Assembly: GCF_001665785.1 (NCBI RefSeq)
Contig: NZ_LZSO01000008.1
Span: 248,001 to 312,000 of the forward strand
Source: Mycolicibacterium peregrinum
GTDB taxonomy: Bacteria; Actinomycetota; Actinomycetes; Mycobacteriales; Mycobacteriaceae
Length of the DNA: 64,000 nucleotides
Reading direction: 5' to 3'
The notes under the pieces were generated by a model. The model had not been told where the DNA came from and did not search any database. It was given only the letters and a program-made list of their open reading frames with translations. A program made the translations under genes and the position numbers. Position 1 is the stretch's first letter. Each line of letters opens with the position of its first letter. Below are positions 46,648 through 54,252 of the stretch, in pieces.

Positions 46648-47490
46648 TCAGTCCAGGATCTTGGCGGCGACCTCGGGGCTTTCACCACCGTGGATGACCG
46701 CCTTGAGCGCGGACACCATCTTCGCGGGGTTCTCGGCCTGCCAGATGTTGCGTCCGCAGGTCATGCCGTGGCCACCGGCTTCCACCACCGACGCGGCTTG
46801 CTTGAGCACATCGAGCGGGCTGTTGGCCGGAGCGCCGCCGGCCGCGACCACGATGGCCGGGGTGCCCTCGACGACCTTGGCGAATTCGGCGGTGGAGCCG
46901 GTGTACCAGGTCTTGACGATGTCAGTGCCGAGTTCGGCTGCGGCCCGGGACGCGTACAGCACAGATTCAGTGGAACCCTTTCGGTCACCCCACATCTCAC
47001 CGCTGGGGTACGCGTGGCACACCACTGGGAGACCCCAGATGTGGGCCTCTTCGACGACGTTGGTGAGCATCTCGAACATCGCCACCTGGTTGGCGGAGCC
47101 CGCCGAGATACCGACCGCGACTGCTTCGGCCCCGAGCTTGACGGCATCCTCCACAGAGCCGATCGTCGCGTCGTACGTGGGGTGGAATTCGACGGAGAAC
47201 ATCGAGGCCTTGAGGATCCACGGCACCGGGTTGGGGTTGCCGCCGAACAGGGGACCTGCCAGTCCCTTGGTGATGGTCACGGCGTCCGGTTGCCCCTCGG
47301 CGATGTTGGCGAATGTCGAGCCGATGGTGGCCAGGCGTGGCGCGACACCGCGGGGGACGGCTTGATCGAGAGCGACGGTGACGGTCTTGCCGTCGGCGGC
47401 GAACAAGCGGCGCAGCCGCAGTTCCCGGCCGAGCGCCGAGGTGGTGCCAGTCTTGTTGATGTCGAATGCAGGTGTGAAGGTGGAGGTCAT
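46648..47490 (-). CDS. Class I aldolase of the LsrF/DeoC/FbaB family
   Basis: A 280-residue Schiff-base aldolase related to LsrF and archaeal-type class I fructose bisphosphate aldolase. The catalytic Lys is probably K193 in GTDIVKTWYTGS; PAIVVAAGGAP forms the phosphate-binding strand, and GGHGMTCGRNIWQAENPAKMV is the typical end. The family's early Asp-His-Gly motif reads D42-Q43-A44 here (TVALDQAVPRG), so the substrate or chemistry may differ. It lies between the zinc dehydrogenase and the FGGY kinase. The ATG at 47490 is preceded by AAAGGAA. Confidence 0.85.
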   Translation of the reverse strand: MTSTFTPAFDINKTGTTSALGRELRLRRLFAADGKTVTVALDQAVPRGVAPRLATIGSTFANIAEGQPDAVTITKGLAGPLFGGNPNPVPWILKASMFSVEFHPTYDATIGSVEDAVKLGAEAVAVGISAGSANQVAMFEMLTNVVEEAHIWGLPVVCHAYPSGEMWGDRKGSTESVLYASRAAAELGTDIVKTWYTGSTAEFAKVVEGTPAIVVAAGGAPANSPLDVLKQAASVVEAGGHGMTCGRNIWQAENPAKMVSALKAVIHGGESPEVAAKILD

Positions 47491-47537
47491 TGCTGTTGCG
47501 TTCCTTTGTGATTGGTTGGGTTCGGATGTGAGGGGGA

Positions 47538-48626
47538 TCAGGCCCAGGGGTCGACTCCGACACGCATATCTGCGCCGGATCCGGCCAAGTCGAGTGCCTC
47601 CACGGCGCGGTCCAGGGGCAGCTGGGTGCCGATCAGTTCGGCTACCGGCAGCGCACCGGAGGCCACCATCGGGGCCACGGCGTGGAACCCGTCGAGGCGG
47701 CACGACGAGGCGCCGACGATCGTCCACTCGTTGTAGTGCACGTCGTTGGCCGACACCGCCAGATCGGCGTCGGCGCCGAAGCCGGCGAACACCGAGATGC
47801 TGGCGCCAGGGGCCAGGCAGCCCAGGTAGGGGGTGAGCGCATCGATGCGGCCGATGGCCATCACCAGCACATCGATACCGCCGTCGGTGAAATCGTCCAG
47901 GGCGGCCGCGGTGTCGTCGCCGGGCGCGAGAACCAGATCGGCGCCGAAGCGGGTGGCCATGGTGCGGCGCGCTGCGATGGGGTCGACGGCGGCGACCTTC
48001 TCAACCCCGAAGCTCTTGGCGAGGCCGGCGTGAATCAGGCCCAGCGGCCCGCATCCGACGATCAGCGCGGTCTTCGCCCGGGGCATCCCGGCCAGCATCT
48101 GCCCGTTGTGCGCGCACGCCACCGGCTCGATGATCGCGGCCTCGGCTGCGGAGACACCGGGAACCGGCACCAAATTCTGCCGGGCCGCGGCCGGCACCCG
48201 GACGTACTGGGACAGACCGCCGGTCAGTTGGTAGCCGAAGGCCTGCCGGTTGCGGCAGATGTTTTCGTGGCCTCGGGTACAGGCAACGCAATTGCCGCAG
48301 GTAACCAGGGGATAGACGGCCACCTGATCGCCCATCGAGACACCTTCGGGCAGTGCGCCGTTGGCGTCGACGACGGTGCCGGCGAACTCGTGTCCGAGCA
48401 CCGTCGGGAACGTCACGTTCTTTTGCTTGCGGCCTTCGTAGATCCGAACATCGGTGCCGCACAACAATGCCGCGTCGACGCGCAGCAGTATCTCGCCCGG
48501 CTCGAGGATCGGCATGGCGGCCTCTTCGATCCGGAGATCGTTCGGCCGATGCAGAACCGCCTGGCGGAGTGTCCCGCCTCCCGTGCCGCTACCGGCAGCG
48601 TCCGTTGTGGGGGATGTGCTGGTCAC
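47538..48626 (-). CDS. Zinc-dependent medium-chain alcohol/polyol dehydrogenase
   Basis: A 362-residue zinc MDR of the sorbitol/threonine dehydrogenase group. The catalytic zinc ligands are the Cys in LLCGTDVRIYEG and the His-Glu in LGHEFAG; the structural zinc set is CGNCVACTRGHENIC, complete with four Cys. The cofactor loop is LIVGCGPLGLIHAGLAKSFG. It would oxidise a polyol or a hydroxyl of a sugar acid to a ketone, the first step before the kinase and aldolase. Its ATG overlaps the DeoR-family gene stop by four bases. Confidence 0.9.
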   Translation of the reverse strand: MTSTSPTTDAAGSGTGGGTLRQAVLHRPNDLRIEEAAMPILEPGEILLRVDAALLCGTDVRIYEGRKQKNVTFPTVLGHEFAGTVVDANGALPEGVSMGDQVAVYPLVTCGNCVACTRGHENICRNRQAFGYQLTGGLSQYVRVPAAARQNLVPVPGVSAAEAAIIEPVACAHNGQMLAGMPRAKTALIVGCGPLGLIHAGLAKSFGVEKVAAVDPIAARRTMATRFGADLVLAPGDDTAAALDDFTDGGIDVLVMAIGRIDALTPYLGCLAPGASISVFAGFGADADLAVSANDVHYNEWTIVGASSCRLDGFHAVAPMVASGALPVAELIGTQLPLDRAVEALDLAGSGADMRVGVDPWA

Positions 48627-49510
48627 AGCTGATCGCCTTTCGAATTAACGGTTTCGGGGAGGGCCCTCAGGGGTCGGGTGATGTCGATCTCGGCACCGAT
48701 GCTCCGAAGCTTGTCGATTGCGTCCGGGTCGGCACTGTCATCAGTGATCAATCGCCACCGAGGAGGCAACGTCGACCAGTAGTTGAACTGGTCGGTGCTC
48801 AGCTTCCGGTGATCGGCCACCACCGTGACGTCCCGACTGCGTTGCATCATCAGAGTTTTCAGCCGGCTCTGTTCGAGGGTGCGCGACGCGACGCCGTACT
48901 CCGGATGCACCGCGTCCGTGCCGATGAACGCGTGGTCGGCCACCACCGAGTGCAGCATGCTCTCGGCCTCGGGTCCGCTGATCGTCTCGTTGAGCGGACG
49001 CAGTCGGCCACCCAACACCACGACGGAGACTCTTTCGTTGCGCAGCAGTACATTCACCGCGCCGATACCGTTGGTGAACACGGTGATGTCGTCGGCGGTG
49101 AGGTGCCGCGCCACAAACTCGGTGGTGGTGCCGGCGTCGACGATGACGACCGCGCCGTCGTTGACCAGTTCGGCGGCCCGGCGGCCGATGGCGTCCTTCT
49201 CCTGGGTGAACTCCATCTGCCGCTGATGGATCGACAACTCGGCCTGACCGGTGAGCGCCACGCCGCCGTAGGTGCGGGTGATGTGGCGGTCCTGGTGCAG
49301 CCGGCTGAGGTCGCGGCGGACCGTTGCGAAGGACACCCCGAATCGGTCGGCGATCTCTTCGACACTGAGCGCACCGGTCTCCACGGTCTGCAGGAGCTGC
49401 AGGATCTGTTCGCGTCGGCGCGCTCCGCGGATGTCCCGCCGGCGCGCGATCAGCTCGTCGCCGGCGTCGTCATCCCGGTTGGTCGGCTCGTCGTAATCGC
49501 TCACAGGCAT
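48623..49510 (-). CDS. DeoR/GlpR-family transcriptional regulator
   Basis: A 295-residue DeoR-type regulator. The helix-turn-helix is LSVEEIADRFGVSFATVRRDLSRL (about residues 48-71), followed by the hinge RTYGGVALTG and the sugar-phosphate-binding domain with VDAGTTTEFVARHL and GPEAESMLHSVVADHAFIGTDAV. Such regulators respond to phosphorylated sugars. It is the first gene of the six-gene minus-strand operon and is divergent from the MFS permease gene, with an operator-like inverted repeat in the 257 bases between. It probably controls both. Confidence 0.92.
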   Translation of the reverse strand: MPVSDYDEPTNRDDDAGDELIARRRDIRGARRREQILQLLQTVETGALSVEEIADRFGVSFATVRRDLSRLHQDRHITRTYGGVALTGQAELSIHQRQMEFTQEKDAIGRRAAELVNDGAVVIVDAGTTTEFVARHLTADDITVFTNGIGAVNVLLRNERVSVVVLGGRLRPLNETISGPEAESMLHSVVADHAFIGTDAVHPEYGVASRTLEQSRLKTLMMQRSRDVTVVADHRKLSTDQFNYWSTLPPRWRLITDDSADPDAIDKLRSIGAEIDITRPLRALPETVNSKGDQL

Positions 49511-49561
49511 CGAAGTTACATGCGCGATGTGCGCAAGTCAACGTTATATGCGTGATTTGAT

Positions 49562-49591
49562 CACTCAATGCGCCGATGTCGCGATTGAGTG
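49562..49591. promoter_or_regulatory. Inverted repeat between DeoR and permease genes
   Basis: CACTCAAT at 49562-49569 and ATTGAGTG at 49584-49591 are perfect inverted 8-mers with a 14-base spacer. Several TGCGC elements lie around them (49520-49600). The position, 51 bases before the DeoR start, fits an operator that serves both divergent units. Confidence 0.5.
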
Positions 49592-49628
49592 CGCAATAGG
49601 TGCAAATATGCATGATCCGAATCACTGC

Positions 49629-49659
49629 TTGACAACTTAGCCGATTGGTTCAATCATAT
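49629..49659 (+). promoter_or_regulatory. Candidate promoter of the MFS permease gene
   Basis: TTGACA at 49629-49634 and TCATAT at 49654-49659 with a 19-base spacer, in an AT-rich stretch. A transcript from here would have a leader of about 100 bases. The spacing is slightly long for a sigma-A promoter. Confidence 0.35.
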
Positions 49660-49767
49660 GGACCGTGCAAGGTGACTGTGTCGCGCACCACAGCGATCTT
49701 CCATCGGGAATGCCCACAACTCTGCGATGAGCGGAACAGTCACAACAGTCAGATTGGGAGATCGAGC

Positions 49768-51105
49768 ATGACAACCACTCCAGCCACGAAGACGGGCGGT
49801 GGCGATCACACGCCGTCGGGGGCGAGTCGCGCGACGAAGGTGCGATGGGCCGTTGCCGTCTTCTGCGCCGTCGGCCTGGCCATCAACTACGTCGACCGGT
49901 CGGCCATCTCGGTCAGCCTGCCGTTCATGGCCGAGGACTTCTCCCTGACGCCGACCGAGAAGGGCCTCATCCTCAGCGCCTTCTCGTGGAGTTACGCGCT
50001 CATGCAGATCCCGGCGGGCCGGTTGATCGACCGTTTCGGCGAGCGCGTCATGTTCGGTGCATCGGTCCTGGTCTGGTCGCTGTTCACGGCCGCAACCGCG
50101 GGCGTCTCCAGCTTCGCCGCACTGCTGGGCCTGCGGCTGGGACTGGGTGTGGGGGAGGCCGGCGCCTATCCGGCATCAGCCAAGACCGTGTCGCACTGGT
50201 TCCCGCTGCGCCTTCGCGGTCGCGCGACGTCGGTCTACGACAGTGGTGCCCGCATCGGCAGCGCCGCCGCGACTCCGCTGATCGCCCTGGTGATCGGCCT
50301 GTTCGGCTGGCGGGCGGCGTTCCTGTTCGCCGGCGGGCTCGGGATTCTGTGGGCGATCGGCTGGTGGGCCTGGTATCGCCGGCCCGAGATCCATTCCGCC
50401 GTCAACGAACTCGAACTCGCGATCATCCACGAGAGTCATCGCGAGCAGGCTGCCAACAACGTGGTACCGGACGCCAAACCAATGAGCATCGGCGAACTGT
50501 TCAAGCAGCGCACCGTGTGGGGCATGATGCTCGGCTTCTTCTGCCTGAACTTCATGATCACCTTCTTCCTCACCTGGTTCCCGTCCTACCTCGTCGAGGA
50601 GCGCGGCTTCGACCTGCTCAAGCTCGGCATCTTCGGCATGATCCCGCCGCTGGCCGCCATCCTCGGTAGCTGGGCGGGCGGTCTGATCGGTGACCATCTG
50701 CTCGGTCTCGGCTGGTCGCTGAACAAAGTCCGCAAGACCTGCCTGGTCGGCGGAATGCTGGTCTGCTCGGTGATTGCGCTGGCCGCCGTGGCTCCCGCAG
50801 CTTGGCAGGCGTTGGTGCTGATGTCGATCTCGTACGCGGCCGCCGCCTTCACCATCGTGTCGATCTGGTGCTTGCCCGCCGACGTTGTCGACGCGAGCAC
50901 CGTCGGGAGCCTGGGCTCGACCCAGAACTTCTTCTCCAACATCGGAAGTGCGTTGAGCCCGATCGTGATCGGTGCGGTCTATGGTGCGACGGGGTCGTTC
51001 GAACTGCCACTGCTGCTGACGGCGGCGGTCGTGGTCGCCGGCGCGCTGTGCTTCGGATTGCTGATCAAGAAGGTCGAGCCGATCCGGCGGCCCGTGGACG
51101 CCTGA
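49768..51105 (+). CDS. MFS permease, anion:cation symporter (ACS) family
   Basis: A 445-residue 12-helix transporter. The INYVDRSAISVSLPFMAEDF motif after helix 1 and GRLIDRFGERVMFG between helices 2 and 3 are typical of the ACS family, whose members take up hexuronates, galactonate, glucarate and other organic anions. This suggests the cassette's substrate is a sugar acid rather than a neutral sugar. The ATG at 49768 follows GGGAG by seven bases. It is divergent from the DeoR-led operon. A strong hairpin terminator follows it. Confidence 0.88.
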   Translation: MTTTPATKTGGGDHTPSGASRATKVRWAVAVFCAVGLAINYVDRSAISVSLPFMAEDFSLTPTEKGLILSAFSWSYALMQIPAGRLIDRFGERVMFGASVLVWSLFTAATAGVSSFAALLGLRLGLGVGEAGAYPASAKTVSHWFPLRLRGRATSVYDSGARIGSAAATPLIALVIGLFGWRAAFLFAGGLGILWAIGWWAWYRRPEIHSAVNELELAIIHESHREQAANNVVPDAKPMSIGELFKQRTVWGMMLGFFCLNFMITFFLTWFPSYLVEERGFDLLKLGIFGMIPPLAAILGSWAGGLIGDHLLGLGWSLNKVRKTCLVGGMLVCSVIALAAVAPAAWQALVLMSISYAAAAFTIVSIWCLPADVVDASTVGSLGSTQNFFSNIGSALSPIVIGAVYGATGSFELPLLLTAAVVVAGALCFGLLIKKVEPIRRPVDA

Positions 51106-51119
51106 CGCTCGCCTTGAAA

Positions 51120-51155
51120 ATGACAACGGCCCCACTTCGGTGGGGCCGTTGTCAT
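51120..51155. terminator. Bidirectional terminator with UUCG tetraloop
   Basis: A 16-bp perfect stem (51120-51135 with 51140-51155) closed by C(TTCG)G, a very stable tetraloop. It lies between the convergent permease and rpiB genes, 15 and 11 bases from their stops. AAAA on the left and no U tract on the right. Confidence 0.85.
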
Positions 51156-51165
51156 GTCTGCGAAG

Positions 51166-51654
51166 TCAGGCCGGTGCGCCCGGTACCGGGGGCGCGATGC
51201 CGGTCCGCTCGTACTCGGCCATGATCTCGACCCGCCGCTCATGGCGGGGGGCCTCCGACCAGGGCGTGGAGATGAACGTGTCCACGATGGCCAACGCTTC
51301 CTCGATGGTGTGCATGCGGCCGCCGATGCCGATCAGGAGCGCGTTGTTGTGCTCGCGGGCGAGTGCCGCGGTCTCGGTGTTCCATCCCAGTGCGCAGCGT
51401 GCACCGCGAACCTTGTTCGCCGCCATCTGTTCGCCGTTGCCCGAACCGCCCAGCACGATGCCGAGGCTGCCGGGATCGGCAACGGTCCGCTCGGCGGCCG
51501 CGATGCAGAACGCCGGATAATCGTCCTCGGCGTCGTAGCTGTATGCACCGCAGTCGATGGGCTCATGCCCGGTTTTCTTGAGGTGCTCGACGATGGCCTC
51601 TTTGAGCTCGTATGCGCCGTGGTCCGCGCCGAGATAGATCCGCATGGTCGTCAT
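51166..51654 (-). CDS. rpiB: Ribose-5-phosphate isomerase B
   Basis: A 162-residue RpiB/LacA-type isomerase that interconverts ribose 5-phosphate and ribulose 5-phosphate. The motifs LGADHGAYELK, IDCGAYSYDAEDDYPAF, and GIVLGGSGNGEQMAANK contain the Asp-His pair and the Glu used as base in M. tuberculosis RpiB. The overall sequence, down to the PPVPGAPA tail, is very like the M. tuberculosis housekeeping enzyme. Relatives also isomerise tetrulose phosphates in M. smegmatis tetritol pathways, so a role in the neighbouring cassette cannot be excluded. Start at 51654 or the internal ATG at 51645. Confidence 0.9.
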   Translation of the reverse strand: MTTMRIYLGADHGAYELKEAIVEHLKKTGHEPIDCGAYSYDAEDDYPAFCIAAAERTVADPGSLGIVLGGSGNGEQMAANKVRGARCALGWNTETAALAREHNNALLIGIGGRMHTIEEALAIVDTFISTPWSEAPRHERRVEIMAEYERTGIAPPVPGAPA

Positions 51655-51726
51655 TCTGCCGCAGTGGAACCGGGCCGCGGAGATACCTGCACCGCGGGCA
51701 ACACGAAAATGCCTGGGAATAATGGC

Positions 51727-51757
51727 TTGGCGTTCGCCGTTGGGTCTGGCGTACCAT
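51727..51757 (+). promoter_or_regulatory. Candidate ssrA promoter
   Basis: TTGGCG (51727-51732) and TACCAT (51752-51757) with a 19-base spacer, 33 bases before the mature tmRNA 5' end. A short hairpin (CCTGCCGA/TCGGCAGG, 51765-51783) in the precursor leader lies just before the processing point. Confidence 0.4.
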
Positions 51758-51790
51758 TGACTGTCCTGCCGAAAGTCGGCAGGGATGCGA

Positions 51791-52158
51791 GGGGCTGATC
51801 GGTTTCGACTTCGCGCATCGAATCAAGGGAAGCGTGCCGGTGCAGGCAAGAGACCACCGTAAGCGTCGTTGCAACCAATTAAGCGCCGATTCCAATCAGC
51901 GCGACTACGCACTCGCTGCCTAAGCGACTGCGTGTCTGTCAGACCGGGAGCGCCCTCGGCCCGGACCCTGGCATCAGCTAGAGGGACCCACCCACGGGTT
52001 CGGTCGCGGAATCCGTGGGGACATCAAACAGCGACTGGGATCGTCATCTCGGCTTGTTCGCGTGACTGAGAGATCCGAGTAGAGGCACAGCGAACTGCGC
52101 ACGGAGAAGCCTCGAGGACATGCCGTAGGACCCGGGTTCAATTCCCGGCAGCTCCACC
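51791..52158 (+). ncRNA. ssrA: tmRNA (ssrA)
   Basis: The one-piece tmRNA that rescues stalled ribosomes with SmpB. It starts GGGGCTGATCGGTTTCGACT and ends with the tRNA-like arm GGGTTCAATTCCCGGCAGCTCCACC; GGGGCTG pairs with CAGCTCC (one G-U). The tag frame begins at the resume codon GCC at 51885 and encodes ADSNQRDYALAA, stop TAA at 51921; M. tuberculosis has ADSHQRDYALAA. The length of about 368 matches the M. tuberculosis molecule. The final A of the CCA end is not encoded: the genome reads ACCG, so nucleotidyltransferase must add it. Confidence 0.97.
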
Positions 52159-52167
52159 GAGAAGATG

Positions 52168-52205
52168 CAGGTCAGGGATCTAATCCCTGGCCTGTTTTCT
52201 TTTCT
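52168..52205 (+). terminator. Intrinsic terminator of ssrA
   Basis: CAGGTCAGGGA (52168-52178) pairs with TCCCTGGCCTG (52184-52194) with one mismatch/wobble and a five-base loop. TTTTCTTTTCT follows. This is a classical U-tract terminator ten bases after the tmRNA 3' end. Confidence 0.88.
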
Positions 52206-52289
52206 GTCACTACGGTGTCACCATCGAGCCTGGGCTGGCCATCCCCGCACATGGGATTCATCTGCCCTGGATACGGGTTAGATTGAGGC

Positions 52290-53264
52290 ATGTTTTCTCA
52301 CCGCAAACGTCGCCCTCAGCAGGGCAGTGCGCGGTCAGGTGGTCGCTGGGTCGGGCTTGGCGCTGCTGCACTACTCACCTCTGGCATCCCTCTTGCGGGC
52401 CTCGCCGCACCGCCGATAGCGGCGGCCGCCGACTGCGCCGATGCAGAGGTCGTCTTCGCGCGTGGCACCGATGAGCCGGCCGGTATGGGTCGGGTCGGCG
52501 ATGCCCTCGTCGATGCGCTGCGCAAGCAGACCCCGGGCATGAAGATCGATAGCTACGGGGTCAACTACAAGGCCAGCAAGCTGCAGCTGCACGGCGGCGA
52601 CGGCGCCAAAGACGCGATTTCCCACATCAAGTCCACGCTGTCCTCCTGCCCCGACACCAAGATCGTGCTGGGCGGATACTCGCAGGGCGCGAGTGTGATC
52701 AACATCGTGGCCGGCAACCCGCTGGGCAACATCACGTGGGGCGATGCGCTCCCGCGTGAATACGCCGACAACGTCGTGGCGATCACCACCTTCGGCGACG
52801 TCGGTACCCGAACCAAGCAATCGATAGCAACCCAGAGCGCACTGTACGGGTCCAAGGCGATCGACCTGTGTAACCCCATGGATCCGATCTGTCACGAGGG
52901 CCAGGGCAACGAATGGAGTGGGCACACCGAGGGCTACGTCCCCGTGTACACCACCCAGGCGGCGTCGTTCATCGCGTCGAAGCTGCTCGCCGGGTCCGGC
53001 CAGTCGCTGCCCGGGTACGGCCCCGCGCTGCCGGATTACGGTCAGCTGCCCGAGTTCGGCCTGTTGCCGGGGTCCGGTCCGACGCCGGTATATGGCCCAC
53101 TGCCGGGCTCCGGCCCGGACACGTCGCTGCACGGTCCGCAACCGGGGTACGCCCCAGCGCCGGGGTACAGCCCGGAGACACCCGGATACGGAACGCAGCC
53201 ACCTGGGTCCGATTCGTCGACACCCGCGACTTCCGCACCGCCTGCCGGAATCGGGTGGATCTAG
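52290..53264 (+). CDS. Secreted cutinase-family esterase with a Pro/Gly/Tyr-rich tail
   Basis: A 324-residue precursor. A basic N-terminus and hydrophobic segment (residues 20-46, ending in [10 protein letters not shown]) form a signal peptide. The cutinase domain follows with the nucleophile S131 in GGYSQGAS, the Asp in [11 protein letters not shown] and the His near SGHTEGYVP; Cys pairs fit the usual disulphides. This is the mycobacterial cutinase-like (Cut/CULP) group with esterase or lipase activity. Residues from about 240 to the end are a low-complexity tail built on [18 protein letters not shown] and similar units, an unusually long extension. The only ATG is at 52290, and its GAGG is very close, so translation may be weak. 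Confidence 0.9.
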   Translation: MFSHRKRRPQQGSARSGGRWVGLGAAALLTSGIPLAGLAAPPIAAAADCADAEVVFARGTDEPAGMGRVGDALVDALRKQTPGMKIDSYGVNYKASKLQLHGGDGAKDAISHIKSTLSSCPDTKIVLGGYSQGASVINIVAGNPLGNITWGDALPREYADNVVAITTFGDVGTRTKQSIATQSALYGSKAIDLCNPMDPICHEGQGNEWSGHTEGYVPVYTTQAASFIASKLLAGSGQSLPGYGPALPDYGQLPEFGLLPGSGPTPVYGPLPGSGPDTSLHGPQPGYAPAPGYSPETPGYGTQPPGSDSSTPATSAPPAGIGWI

Positions 53265-53278
53265 GTAGTCCACGAGGC

Positions 53279-53312
53279 AAGGGCCGCAGCGATGCGGCCC
53301 TTCTTCGTTTTT
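53279..53312 (+). terminator. Intrinsic terminator of the cutinase gene
   Basis: AAGGGCCGCA (53279-53288) pairs perfectly with TGCGGCCCTT (53293-53302) around a GCGA loop, followed by CTTCGTTTTT. It begins 14 bases after the cutinase stop. Confidence 0.88.
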
Positions 53313-53385
53313 CAGCGCAGAGACGCGTTCCCACCTGCGATCATGGGTAATCGTTCCCTGCGATGAAACGGGGGAGTTGATCGAA

Positions 53386-54120
53386 TTGTCCAGTGCACAA
53401 CGCGAGTTCTCGGCGTACGGTCCGTCGCACCTGGTGGTGCTGGCGGTGTTCGTCCTCGGCGCGGTGCTGCTGGTCGTGATCGGCAGGCGGCAGGCGCAGT
53501 CGCAGGCCCGGATCCTGAGCCGTATCCTGGCGGTTGCGCTCATCGCGGCCTTTCTCGTGGCGTTGGCCTACAAGCTGACCGATCCCACCATCGACAATTC
53601 GGTGCCGCTCCAGTTGTGCGACCTCGCCGAACTCGTGGCGGCGTATGCCCTGTGGTCGCACCGGCATTGGGCCTTCGTCCTCACCTATTTCTGGGGCCTG
53701 GTCCTGAGTTCACAGGCTTTGGTCACGCCGGACATCGGCACGGCAAAAGACGGTGCTCCGGACTTCCCCCATCACCTGTTCATCACGTTCTTCACGCTCC
53801 ACGTGCTCGTGGTGTGGGCGGCCATCTATCTCACCTGGGGACGTGGGATGCGACCGCGGTGGCGTGACTACCGCTTCGCGGTCATCGCGACGCTCTCGTG
53901 GGGGGCCGTCACCTTCGCCTTCAACGCGATCACCGGGGCCAATTACGGTTATCTCAACAGGAAGCCGCCCACCGCGTCAGTGCTGGATGTGCTGGGCCCG
54001 TGGCCGGTGTATCTGCTGGCCGAGGTCGTGATCGTCCTCATCGTCTGGGCGCTGATGACGTGGCCGTGGGAGCGGATGCGGCGTAGCTGTGAGGTAGCTG
54101 TCAGTGGACCGGCAAAGTGA
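53386..54120 (+). CDS. TIGR02206-family integral membrane protein (YwaF-like)
   Basis: A 244-residue protein with about six membrane helices. It fits the TIGR02206/YwaF family: AQREFSAYGPSHLVVLAVF at the start, PLQLCDLAELVAAYAL, FPHHLFITFFTLHVLVVW and a final NYGYLNRKPPTASVLDVLGPWPVYLL. The function is not known. The start was put at the TTG at 53386, nine bases after GGGGGAG; a TTG at 53377 is in frame but lies directly against that site. It is transcribed alone, followed by the MmpL promoter region. Confidence 0.82.
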   Translation: MSSAQREFSAYGPSHLVVLAVFVLGAVLLVVIGRRQAQSQARILSRILAVALIAAFLVALAYKLTDPTIDNSVPLQLCDLAELVAAYALWSHRHWAFVLTYFWGLVLSSQALVTPDIGTAKDGAPDFPHHLFITFFTLHVLVVWAAIYLTWGRGMRPRWRDYRFAVIATLSWGAVTFAFNAITGANYGYLNRKPPTASVLDVLGPWPVYLLAEVVIVLIVWALMTWPWERMRRSCEVAVSGPAK

Positions 54121-54123
54121 TTA

Positions 54124-54152
54124 TTGACACTTACACTTTGACAGGCTAGGTA
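54124..54152 (+). promoter_or_regulatory. Candidate mmpL promoter with direct repeats
   Basis: TTGACA at 54124-54129 and TAGGTA at 54147-54152 with a 17-base spacer. A second TTGACA lies within the spacer, giving a direct repeat of TTGACA with TTACAC between. AT-rich for this genome; a transcript would have a leader of about 90 bases. Confidence 0.45.
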
Positions 54153-54252
54153 TATTACGCGCGACTGCGAATGTGTATCGCTTGCGACCTGTCCCACCGG
54201 GCGACAGTGGCCTGATCGAAGGGGCGGGTTGTGTGTAGACCAAGGGCACGCG

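Noticed and set aside
51166..51654. rpiB counted as a member of the cassette operon
   Set aside because: It is convergent, separated by a strong terminator, and resembles the housekeeping enzyme; only a loose link remains possible.
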